DNA of 64,000 nucleotides from positions 630,001 through 694,000 of the forward strand of contig JASVEC010000021.1 of NCBI GenBank assembly GCA_030770535.1, given 5' to 3'. Below the pieces are notes generated by a model that was not told where the DNA came from, did no database searches, and saw nothing but the letters and a program-made list of their open reading frames with translations. Origin of the DNA: Batkoa obscura (lineage: Eukaryota > Entomophthoromycota > Entomophthoromycetes > Entomophthorales > Batkoaceae). The position numbers and the translations under genes were made by a program. Every line of letters starts with the position of its first letter. Positions within the stretch are counted from its first letter, which is position 1. Shown here piece after piece: positions 21,934-31,648 of the stretch.

Positions 21934-22542
21934 GGCAAAATAACTAAGAAAGGGTCTTTTGTTTCTGTATTTGTTTTTACTTATAACTACTCCTCATTTA
22001 TATTATTTATATTTTATAAGATTAAAGTTCACTTTAAATAACAATATTACTTTTTACTATAAAAGATACTGAATATAACTAATTATTCAAACACTCTATT
22101 ACTTTTTTAATTGAAAAAACGTTATCGATTTAAAATGACTCTTTTATCTGTATCCTAATGTGTTTAAAATATATTAGTCTTTTGATTATGATTTATATAC
22201 TTAAATAATATTCTAAAAGGCGTTCATTGATGTGTATTTACTTTATTAAAATAGCAAAATATATTATTTCAACATAAAACAATAGCTTTTTAATCTGCTT
22301 TTAATACAATCTTTACCATTAATACTGAGTATCTCCATTTTAATTTTTTTTCCGTCAAAACCACTTTAATTATAGTTTTAAATCCTGTCCATAACCTTTA
22401 TAAATCCTATTGAATATACCTTTAAAAACCTACAACTATATATTAAATAATAATTACAAACAACATGAAAAACTCTTAAAAATAAACAAATTATTTATAC
22501 AACTTTTCTTAGCTCAGTACTTTAGTATTTTTAAATAATAGC
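21934..22542. other. Intergenic between F-box gene and eS8 (convergent)
   Basis: No gene seen; 3' flanks of two convergent genes. Confidence 0.5.
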
Positions 22543-23480
22543 TTATTTCTTGCTCTTGATTTTACGGAGGTAGAAATCGAGCTCTTTACCCTCTAAGATG
22601 ACACCATCACAACGACCAGATTGTCCAGGGCGGGAAGTGATGATAGCTATAGAAAAGATTAAATACAATCAATATTTTCTACTTTAAAGCTTACCATAAA
22701 GACGACCAGTGTTGAATTGGTCAGCAACGTGTGAATCAAGGACTGAAGCTTCTTTACGGGCATCAATTTTACGTTGGGCGTGGTTGGAACGCTTGACATT
22801 AGCGACTTCTTCAGCATCCTTAATCAAAATTTAACAACTTAAAATAATAAAATTAAAAATCTATACTGAAGCCTTCTTACGTCCAAGAGCAGCACCGTAG
22901 TGATTTTCATACCATTGACGGAATGGAGCAGCATCAATTTGTACGATGGCAGATTTAACAAGAGTGTTGGTACGGACCAATTCATTGTTAGAAGCGTTGT
23001 AAACAACGGCAACGATACGAGCCTTACGGGAAATAGATTCAGAACCCCATGAGTAGGTTCCGGTATCTAAACGCATGGCACGATATTTGGTGTTTCCACC
23101 ACGTACACGTACGGTATGGATACGCTTGGCTCCAAGCTTGGTGTTGGCAGCTTGACGACCAAGTTCAAACTTTCTCTTCTTACGATAATGTGCGCGTTTA
23201 GCTCCGGTGTGGGAGCGTTTATGACGAGAGTCTCTGCTTATACCTAGTTTTGGTTGTTAATTTGTATTCTTTACTTTATGAATTTAAATCAAATTGGATG
23301 TTAGTTTCTAACCCCATCCTTAATTTCGACAATGTATATTACTATTTGTATCCCTTTTATTAACTTTCTCTCTTTAATATTGTTTAATATCTTTAATTTT
23401 TGGATGGATGTAGTTGTTTATGTCTTTAACTTGGGCTAACGCTATCCTTATTTTTTAGTACCGGATTATCACTTACCCAT
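22543..23480 (-). CDS. RPS8: 40S ribosomal protein eS8, 4 exons with a 4-nt first coding exon
   Basis: Exons 23477-23480, 22867-23243, 22695-22818 and 22543-22646; 202 aa. The first coding exon is only ATGG, followed by a GTAAGT donor and a 233-nt intron. Splicing gives [20 protein letters not shown], the conserved eS8 N-terminus. Later exons supply '[23 protein letters not shown]', '[14 protein letters not shown]' and the C-terminal '[20 protein letters not shown]'. The other two introns are 48 nt each. A component of the small ribosomal subunit, assembled in the nucleolus. An intron directly behind the start codon is common in ribosomal protein genes. Codon use is more GC-rich than in neighbours, as expected for high expression. 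Confidence 0.96.
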
Positions 23481-24450
23481 AATGTGTGGATGATAACTTC
23501 GTCTAAAAAGCTAACAAAAAGGAAGTTTTAGTAAGAAAATTTACACTACTATTTGCTTAACTCAATAATTGTAAAAAATTGACCAATCACTCTATTATTG
23601 TATAAATTATTTGATATTTGAAAATATTTATTATCAATATTAATAAATATATCTATTATTTTAAAAGCTTGTATTGAATTAAATTAATAATAGTAATACA
23701 ATTATCAGATCCTTTTTTGAATAAATATGGTATTATCTATGTTTGGTTTTAAAATATAAAAAAGTATAATTATTTAGTTTTTTTAAAATAATATTTAATT
23801 TAAAATAATAAATTAATATAGTTAGATACATGCTATAAATGAGGATTTTATTGACTTTGTTTGTTGTTGATTATGTTTCAAGTCTTGGTTGTATATACTA
23901 ATATAAAAATTTATTAAATGAAATTATTATCATTATAAATAAACTAAAAATACAATTTTTTTTAAAAATAATAAGCTTTAAATATTTTAAAATTATTTGT
24001 TTTCGATAAAAGTATGGAAGTTCAACATAAAATAAAACCAATGCTCATAAATATTATATTATTAACACTAAGTGGTAATGATTATAGTCAAGCCATAATC
24101 CGATAAAGAGCATTTTATTTTGAAAATTATAATATTATATTGAGATGTGAGCGCCTTTTGATTATGGTAGTGAGTAACATATTTATACAAAGCACTGAAA
24201 AGTAACTAGTAAAATAAATTTGATAGAAATTGATCAAATACAGATAAAAATACATATTTAACTAGTTTACTTTGATGCTTTTAAATTTCCCTTTTTTTAA
24301 TGCTTTTAAAAATATCATACTAGGAATACCATTATTCTAAAACGATACAATTTTTCATTTAATATTTAAATATTTTGGTATAAAGGTACAGGTACATCAA
24401 AATTACGATAAAAATACACTGAATAATATTACTAATTTACTTAAAGTATA

Positions 24451-24556
24451 TATGGAAATGTATTTTTGTATTTGAGAATTCTACTAACAATTTTTCTACT
24501 CAAACAGTGCTTAAAAGATAGAAAAAATAATGAAGCCAAAAAAAACACCCCCATAT
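24451..24556 (-). repeat. MITE copy C
   Basis: Starts TATGGAAATGTATTTTTG and ends AACACCCCCATA, with the reverse-orientation core AATTCTACTAACAATTTTTC, AGTGCTTAAAAGATAG and TGAAGCC. Confidence 0.85.
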
Positions 24557-24654
24557 ATTCTTTATTTTTTTAACTTTTATCTCAGAATTTCAATCTAGCT
24601 CTTAAAAGTGTTTGGTGTATTTATCTATCATAGTAAATTTAAAACTTTATCATT

Positions 24655-24750
24655 TAGGAATGTATTTTTAAGTCTTTTTTTACTAACAATCTTTCCACTC
24701 AAATAACACTTAAAATATAAAAAGTGATGAAGCCAAAAAAACATCACCAT
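24655..24750 (-). repeat. MITE copy D (diverged)
   Basis: Left end reduced to GGAATGTATTTTTA; core TTACTAACAATCTTTCCACT and TGATGAAGCC; right end ACATCACCAT. Confidence 0.75.
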
Positions 24751-24923
24751 TTATTTATACCTGATTCTCAATATTTCAAAAGTTTAGTAAAACATAATAT
24801 GGTATTATGACATAAAACTTGCTTATTTTATTAATATAAAAAACATGTGGCAAAGAGCAGAATAAAGGTATTAATGTTTAGCTGCTAATGAAACGGCTAG
24901 TTAATAGTGTGCCCAAATATATT

Positions 24924-25553
24924 TCAATCTTTATTTTGGTTAACCGCAGGGTTACGATTTTCCTTTTGGTTCCTAGGATGTCTATAATTTTCTTTTTGAT
25001 TCATTGTGTATCTATTATTTCCCTTTTGTCTACTAGGTGGCATAGACGCAGGTACAAAAGTAGCAGGGTTATAAGTTCCTAGGCCTTGATAAAATATTTG
25101 TGATCCATCCGTGTTATGGTCTTTTTCATAATAACCAGTAATTGGGTTATAGACAAAACTTCCAGAGTTAGTCTCGTCCACCCCTGATAAGCCCACAGAG
25201 CCATTGTTGTCATAAATAGTATTAAAGACGCTTGTTTTTATAAATCGTCCTCGATGATTTTTTGGTCCTCTACCTGATGGGCGTGATTTATTACGGTCGC
25301 CTTTTTTCTTTCTGAAGTTTTGTAATTCGTTATTATCTCCCTTCGTCACTTTGGAAGCTTCAGTTGGACATTGAATTATTGTTCTGGTTTGAATAATTGG
25401 TTTTTGAATTTCGACGCTAGCTCCAGTGCCCTCTGGGCGAAGGTAACTGGCTGTCACTGTGGTGAGTTTGGTGGTTGTAGTACATGGTGGACTAGCACTC
25501 GATAATACATTTGTTATTAAAATAAAAGCAAGCAATTTGTAAAAGTGGCTCAT
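24924..25553 (-). CDS. Small secreted orphan protein with NQKEN-type tail
   Basis: 209 aa from the ATG at 25553; the open frame beyond it begins only with TTG. Residues 1-21 (MSHFYKLLAFILITNVLSSAS) are a clear signal peptide. The mature part starts Thr-rich with a CTTTTK stretch, has a basic middle (FRKKKGDRNKSRPSGRGPKNHRGRF), a 'NPITGYYEKDH' and 'GTYNPATFVP' region, and a hydrophilic tail with short repeats (NQKENYRHPR / NQKENRNPAV / NQNKD). Only two cysteines are seen in the mature part. No family recognised. Secretion is well supported; function is unknown. Confidence 0.65.
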   Translation of the reverse strand: MSHFYKLLAFILITNVLSSASPPCTTTTKLTTVTASYLRPEGTGASVEIQKPIIQTRTIIQCPTEASKVTKGDNNELQNFRKKKGDRNKSRPSGRGPKNHRGRFIKTSVFNTIYDNNGSVGLSGVDETNSGSFVYNPITGYYEKDHNTDGSQIFYQGLGTYNPATFVPASMPPSRQKGNNRYTMNQKENYRHPRNQKENRNPAVNQNKD

Positions 25554-27147
25554 CAATAACCACTTCAATAGATAAAAAGATATAAATAAAAGACAGAGTT
25601 AGATGAATGCTTTAATATAAATAGTTTTTTTAATAGGAATAAACAATTTATTTTTAGTGACCTGCAATTGCTTTTTTAAGACGATTTTCACCATATTTTT
25701 TAATAAATAGGTGAGCATTTGGGATTTATTTTAAAGTTTATTTATTAACAATATTAAAACTTAGCTTATTTATGTAGATTTCCTAATTAAACTAACAAAA
25801 CTTGATACAAATTGGATGGATTATGTTTTATAGTTAGTTCTTTTGTATTTTATATATTATATTTTATTAATGTTCAATAAAATGCTCTTTAGACAGCTTA
25901 TGTTAATAAAGTTAGTTAAATTGATGCTTTAAAGTTAGAACGCCCATAGTTTAAATATATCATATGTATGCTATAAACATTTGCTTCATAGTTATACATT
26001 GTATATTTATATTAAGTAGTTGTATATAAATACTTGTTCCGATAATTGAACTTTCTATCAATTTGAAACATTTTGGTCATTAATCATACTATAATCTATT
26101 TTAAATAGATTATATAATTCTAATTTTATTAAAGTGGGATTCCGATTTAAGTTTTAGTTCCAGTTATTTTTGTTTTACTATTAAATTAGGTTTTCTTATC
26201 ATAGTATACCCTAGTTGGAATACTATTTTAGAAAGAGAGAGAAAACCCAAGTATAAGAATTTAAAAAAGCTTTCGAAGCAACTTATATTTTTCAATAACT
26301 AGATGTGGTGTAATTGGTTCACAATATCAAAAGTAACCTTTAATACGACATTTTATATATTGATCTAAAGGGTAATCAAATATAAAATGTAATCAATTGA
26401 AAAGTTTTAATTGGGTTTATTTCATATTGTTTTAATATTTCTATTTAATAAGTGACATTTACTAGAAATAGAAGGAGTTTTTACTACTTTTAATAGCTCA
26501 AATGTGTTTCTTATTATTCTAAATGGTCGCTTCACTATTGCTTCATACTGCTTCGGACCTGGTGGCAAATGGGCGATAACAACTATAAATAGATAGCAGT
26601 AACAATGTTTTAAATAATTCAAATAATTCTCCTATTATTAAAAATAGTCACTTTATCATTATTTTATACTATTTTAAAACTGGTGATTAAAGTGTGAGAG
26701 CCACTAAAAATCAGATACAATGTGACTGGTTTTGACTATTTAAACATTTTTTATTTGACTTTTATCAAACCTATTGAAGCAAGCATGCAAATAAGCTTGC
26801 TCCTATTGTTTTCAATAATCTACTTTAAGTTAAAGTGAAATATATAAATGATTTATTAAATAAAATCGATAATATCTGTAGATTTGTATGTTCTTTATGC
26901 TAAATAAAGGTATTAATATTATATTGTGGTCTTATGAGTATACTAGTTTAACAAGTTGCGTTCTTATTAGCTATTTAATGGTATGGAATATATCCCACTT
27001 GACTATGCTTGATAAAAGTTATCAAAATTACTAAAAAACGGTAGATTTACCCAAAACAAGTCTCATTTAATTTGCTACTCTTTTTAATTAAATTTCGATA
27101 GCAATTGGCTATTTTTAAAAAAAAACTTTTTTTTAATTTTTTTTAAA
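25554..27147. other. Intergenic, no gene seen
   Basis: AT-rich. It contains a near-perfect 25-bp palindrome at 26090-26114. The 66-codon reverse frame at 26422-26622 has no coding signature and is not called. Confidence 0.45.
26090..26114. repeat. 25-bp inverted repeat
   Basis: TATAATCTATTT, one T, AAATAGATTATA: 12-bp perfect arms around a single base. It could arise by chance at this composition. Confidence 0.5.
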
Positions 27148-27937
27148 ATGAACTCTCCAACCGAATCACAAATTGATGCAGAAGGTAAATTATTCAAGCA
27201 TTTCAAGAATATATTAATGATCATAGAGGAAAGGTGGGATGATTGGGAAAGTGATGAAGATATAAAGAAATGCTTATTCTGTGAAATGGAGGAGGTAAAC
27301 ATTACTAAGTTGTTTGAGCATTTTAAACAAGAGCACGGCTTCGATTTTTTAAAGTTAAAAAAGGAGAAAAGTAATTCGTCAATTCTTGATTTTATATTTG
27401 GGTCTAATTTATATAGATTTGGATTTTTATAACTCCTTAAAATTATTTAACTTTTTAAGAGAAAAGGTAGTTCATTATTTGTTATTGTTTTAATTCTGAT
27501 TGATTTTATTTATTCAGCAAGTAAATAATGAAGTATTTGAGCTTGGTAATTTGGATTGGGGTGTTATACAAGATGAAAAATATTTAATTCCAGCTATGGA
27601 CGATGACGCTCTATTATATGGTATTTTTTGGAATGTTAAAGTAACTCGTAATTAATAGCATTTTTAGAATTTGAAGACATATTAGAAGACTCAGACGATA
27701 CTGGGAATGAAGCGGAAGTAGACAATGAAACAGGTACTGCTAAAGTAATTTATTTTGTTTAGTAATAATTTAATACTCTTAGCACAAGAAAAGGAGATCA
27801 ATAGATTAAAAAAAGAGGTTGAAGAGTTAAAAAGACAGCTTGGGGAGAAAGAAGAACAGTTTGAACAATTTCGTAATTTTGTTAAGGATCAGTTTTTAAT
27901 CCCATTGAAAAAAGAAATTGCTAATGTCACTTTATAA
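27148..27937 (+). CDS. Stand-alone PRMT3-type zinc-finger and coiled-coil protein, 5 exons, no methyltransferase domain
   Basis: Exons 27148-27370, 27417-27466, 27518-27620, 27668-27733 and 27783-27937; introns of 46-51 nt; 198 aa; all phases agree. In order it matches the N-terminal half of PRMT3: an acidic start (ERWDDWESDED); the C2H2 finger CLFC...HFKQEH (C-x2-C, H-x4-H); 'LDFYNSLKLFNFLR' (human LEFYGYIKLINFIR); 'DEKYLIPAMDDDALLYEFED' (human EEYLKPVLEDDLLLQFDVED); an acidic patch; and a coiled coil (KEINRLKKEVEELKRQLGEKEEQ). It stops just where PRMT3 would enter its SAM-binding domain, and no methyltransferase motif (VLDVGCG) follows. In PRMT3 the finger recognises ribosomal protein uS5. 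This could be a regulatory paralogue, one half of a split PRMT3, or a truncated gene. Confidence 0.82.
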
Positions 27938-28890
27938 TAATTGATATGCAGGTTTTCTATAGAATAATTACTCCTCTTTATGTATAAATTTAGTTTATAT
28001 TATTTTTTAATTTTATTTCCTAACTTTTTTATTTCATTTAAATTGATTGATTGCAAAATATACGTTTATGATTTAACTCAAGGAGAGTAGATTGTTGGAA
28101 AGTCACAATATGAATCATAAAAGTAACTATTTTTTAAAATAATAGAATAACTGATATATGTAAATATTTTTTTTCAATTCATTATTGTATGATTTTTTTG
28201 TTTATAATTTTAAAGCATTTTTGATTAATTTCGTAGCAAAAAAACATGGTCATAGAAATTCACTTTTTTAATTAAGTAACAAATGGGGATGTTTTTTTTT
28301 ATTTCATTACTTTTTCTATTTTTTAAGCACTATTTGAGTGAAAAGATCGTTAGTAAAATTCTTAAACAAAAAAATACATCCCTAAATGATTAAAACTAAT
28401 GAAATTTAAAAATAGCTATCTTTACTAAATAGCTGATTTTTCAAAATGTATTTTATATCTCAAATGGTATACAATTTTTAATATCACTCACTATTTTCAA
28501 TTATTTTAACTGTTAATTAAATTTAATTTATATGTATTCCCAAATTTGGTAACCCTGAACTTTGAAAATGCAAATCAGTAATCAGATCAATAAATATAAA
28601 AGTTAAAATGCTTGTTTTTTAAAGGACTATTAGTTATGGACTTTCATCTAAATTACTAGTACTGAAAATTTTGGTACTTTTTATATTGAAGCATGATTTA
28701 AAGCTCAATTTACACAGTTGTAAATTTATAAATGATATTGATAAAAAACAAAGTACAACTGAGGTTCTTAATTAAAACAAATGGACTATATACCAAAACT
28801 ATCAAGTTAAGGCTAAAATAGTTAGGGTCAAGCTACTCTGGAGTTAAGGCTGGGATTGGTTTTGCGTTTATTTAATTTTTAAAATAAAAT
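27938..28890. other. Intergenic downstream of the PRMT3-type gene, with a MITE
   Basis: No continuation of a methyltransferase domain in any frame that I can see. MITE copy E lies at 28282-28386. Confidence 0.5.
28282..28386 (+). repeat. MITE copy E
   Basis: Begins AATGGGGATGTTTTTTTTT; core TTTCATTACTTTTTC, TTTTAAGCACTATTTGAGTG and AAATTCTTAAACA; ends ATACATCCCTAAAT. Confidence 0.88.
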
Positions 28891-29166
28891 TTGATAGATT
28901 TTTACATATGGTCTAGGATTGAGGTACATAGTAGCTTTTGTTCTCATTATTTAAGAAATTATTTTAAAGCTAGAGAGATTCTGACAAGGGTACTAGAAAA
29001 TCCAAAGTATAAGAGCTATACCTTACATAACACCGGTTGTAGTTTAGGAGCGGCAGTGGCCACGATTTTGATGCCAGATAAGGTAAAGTTTATGAAAGCT
29101 AAGGGTAATAGTCGTCTGGTCCAAGCGTTTGTTTATGGTTTTTCAAGGCTTCTAACTTATAGTTTT
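28891..29166 (+). pseudogene. Class-3 lipase-like gene fragment
   Basis: About 92 codons with no ATG at the 5' end (the frame opens with TTG). The translation matches the centre of alpha/beta-hydrolase class-3 lipases: 'VHSSFCSHYLR' (usually VHxGF...), 'EILTRVLENPKYKSYTLHNTGCSLGAAVATIL' where GCSLG replaces the nucleophile-elbow GHSLG, and 'VYGFSRLLT' in place of the usual YTFGSPRVGN. Upstream oxyanion-hole (FRGT) and downstream Asp/His catalytic regions are not seen in the flanks. A short relic of a secreted lipase gene, with roughly both ends lost. Confidence 0.5.
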
Positions 29167-29169
29167 TAA

Positions 29170-31150
29170 AGTATTTTTCAAGCTTTGATACTAAGATATG
29201 AAGGTACAGTAGAACTAGTGATATTGTTTATTATGTATCTATAATGGGATTTGGGTATACTTACATGTTACCATAAACTTGTTATAAAAAGATTAATATT
29301 ATAATGGAGCTTATTTTTTGTGAGTAAAGCTTTGATGATGATTCAAAGTGTAGCATCACCCAGGAACCAGATTTCCTTTTAGGCTTATATCTTCATATTT
29401 GATTAATCGTTTCCCATACGTCTTTATTATTGATTTCATTAAAATTCAGACTTTATGGCTGTGTATAAAAGTAAAACTATTTTCAATTTAATAAATACAA
29501 CTTACGATTAAATCTTATGATTATGATGATTATCGGCTTCGGCTTAATGCTGATTCAAACTTTGATATATAGTACAATGAATATTATTTAGGTCTAGTAT
29601 CCTAAAATATCTATAAAACGATTCAAAATAAATATGGGTGTTATGGCTATTAGGGTATGATTTTGCCTGAAACTTTAAAAGTTACTTTCACTTAAAACTA
29701 ATTACTTTAGTATAAAGCTTTGATTTTCAATTTATGCAATCTTTCAAGAAGTTTAAATATTGTAGCCACTTAATGAATTCGGATATATATTTTTTATATA
29801 CTCGTAGTAATTAGCAACCTATATAATGTTTTTATACATAAAAAACGTAATAGAATCTTTTATATTCTAGCATTTATCATATAACCTTTTTAAAATATAT
29901 GGTGTATAAAGAATGGACAATTAAATGAAACCAAAAAGCACATTCTAATGTCCTTGATAAATAATGATACACTTGAATTGTGACTAATTTTTATATGTTT
30001 ATAATCTAAATCCACAAATTAGTCATTAACGTTGGCTTGTGCAAAATCCTAATAACTATTAGTATATCTTATTTGTACACTAAGGATCTATCTACTAAAA
30101 TGTGATTATAAAGCTTTGTCCATACCTTGTAATACTAGACTAATAAACAAAGCATAATTTACTAGAATTCTTGATATCGTAGTATTAAATTTAAAAGTAA
30201 ATCTAATGACCAGAAGTGACAAGATTATCACTAAAATTACCGCATTAGTAGAGTTCTCCATCACGGAAAAATAGATACGAAGTGGAAGTTAAATTGACTT
30301 TGAAAGTTATACATATATTCAAACCAAAAGCTTGAATTTTCCATAAAGCTTTTGAATTCTTATTCTACTTTTTCTTAATGGGGTATAATATATTAATTTT
30401 TAGTACAAATAACTATCACTTTATTTTCAATATATTCACTTAGTGGCTACTATCAGGCAAATCTTTGCTAATACCTCGTTATGAAAAGCCCCGTGTTTCT
30501 GTGTGATGAGATGATTAATATATTAGCCAGTTTGTGAAAAATTCGGGTTCCTCGACTGAAACGTAATAGTAATAAGTTATTCAAATAAAGTTCAGTTGCA
30601 TAACAGAGTTGATTAATTATTAGCCTATTTTGAGGCTTACCGAAGTTGAGTAAAATTAAATATTATTTTTATGGTGTAAGTAAAACAGGAATTTCAAGCG
30701 GAGGTCGGTTCAACTTAAAAAGCGATTAGGAAATATAAAAATTAACTATTTATTGTTTATAAAGCTTGTTTTTATTCTGAAGTTGAATATTAAATAAAGC
30801 TATTGGTTTAAAAGATAAAATAATAACCGCTAGCCCGATACTGAATCTATAACCATAAGCCTTAGAATAAAGTTCACGATTTAAAAACAAGTTTTTGAAC
30901 TTTAATCCAGCTATAAAAAAAGGTATGTCAAAAATGGAAGTTTAAAGCTTACTTGATTAAGAGTTTCAAAATAGTGTAAATAGTGAATAAGTGACTGTTG
31001 ATAGTATTTTATTAGATTGGAGTTGTGGGGAACTGCTGACAGAACGTACTTTCCAAATAAAGAAAGTATCTAGTCATAACGATATTTATAGGAAATATTG
31101 GTGTAAGGTTATATAAATAGACTTCAAGATAGCCGAAACAAAAAAATAAA
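29170..31150. other. Intergenic, no gene seen
   Basis: Nothing recognised on either strand. It includes the promoter of the zinc-cluster gene at 31151, with TATA-like TATATAAATA at about 31109-31118. Confidence 0.45.
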
Positions 31151-31648
31151 ATGGGTGATAAACATTGCATTCAAGCTTGTGACTACTGTAAGTTAAGGAG
31201 ACGAAGGTGTATTAAGATGGGATTGAAATGTCAGCATTGTATAGATGAAGCAAAAGAATGCACTTATTTCAAAAAAAATAACAAACGGGGGAGAACAGGT
31301 AGCAGATTCAAAGCCAAAATTCATGAGTTAGAAAATGGTCACTCCACTGATGGAGAAAATAGATTTGTCAACTTTGATGTTAGTAATATACATCTGTTAT
31401 ACGAGCAAGATGAAGGATTTGAAGACACAAATGTATCCAAAGAATTTATAACACCAACTATAGCTTCAAATGTAACACTACCAATAGATGTTGTTCTTTA
31501 CTCATCCCCTTTATCTGCGCCGCAGGTTGCTAGCAATGTTTTTCCTCTCTGTGATCATTTCTCATATTATATGGATGGATATTCTTTAGAATATTCTAAT
31601 GTAAATTTTTGTGCTGTTCCTCCTTCTTATGGCTCATACTGGTCTTGA
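31151..31648 (+). CDS. Short Zn2Cys6 zinc-cluster protein, FxNFDxSNIHLLY family (copy 1)
   Basis: 165 aa, single exon. N-terminal cluster CDYC-x6-C-x6-C-x2-C-x6-C (residues about 10-38) with a very basic first loop (KLRRRR), then NNKRGRTGSR. Residues about 74-87 read RFVNFDVSNIHLLY, a motif shared with the protein at 49297-50097, as is the start MGxKxCIQACDxCK. The remainder is Ser/Pro/Tyr-rich with no fungal-TF regulatory domain. It probably binds DNA (Zn2Cys6 clusters contact CGG triplets), but it lacks the usual large effector region, so the conserved motif may recruit a partner. Function otherwise unknown. Confidence 0.85.
   Translation: MGDKHCIQACDYCKLRRRRCIKMGLKCQHCIDEAKECTYFKKNNKRGRTGSRFKAKIHELENGHSTDGENRFVNFDVSNIHLLYEQDEGFEDTNVSKEFITPTIASNVTLPIDVVLYSSPLSAPQVASNVFPLCDHFSYYMDGYSLEYSNVNFCAVPPSYGSYWS

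Larger units (their letters stand above)
23481..24923. other. Intergenic upstream of eS8, with two MITE copies
   Basis: It holds the eS8 promoter and MITE copies C and D (24451-24556, 24655-24750), only about 100 bp apart and in the same orientation. No gene seen. Confidence 0.5.

Noticed and set aside
26422-26622. 66-codon reverse open frame
   Set aside because: No coding signature or neighbours with compatible splice sites.
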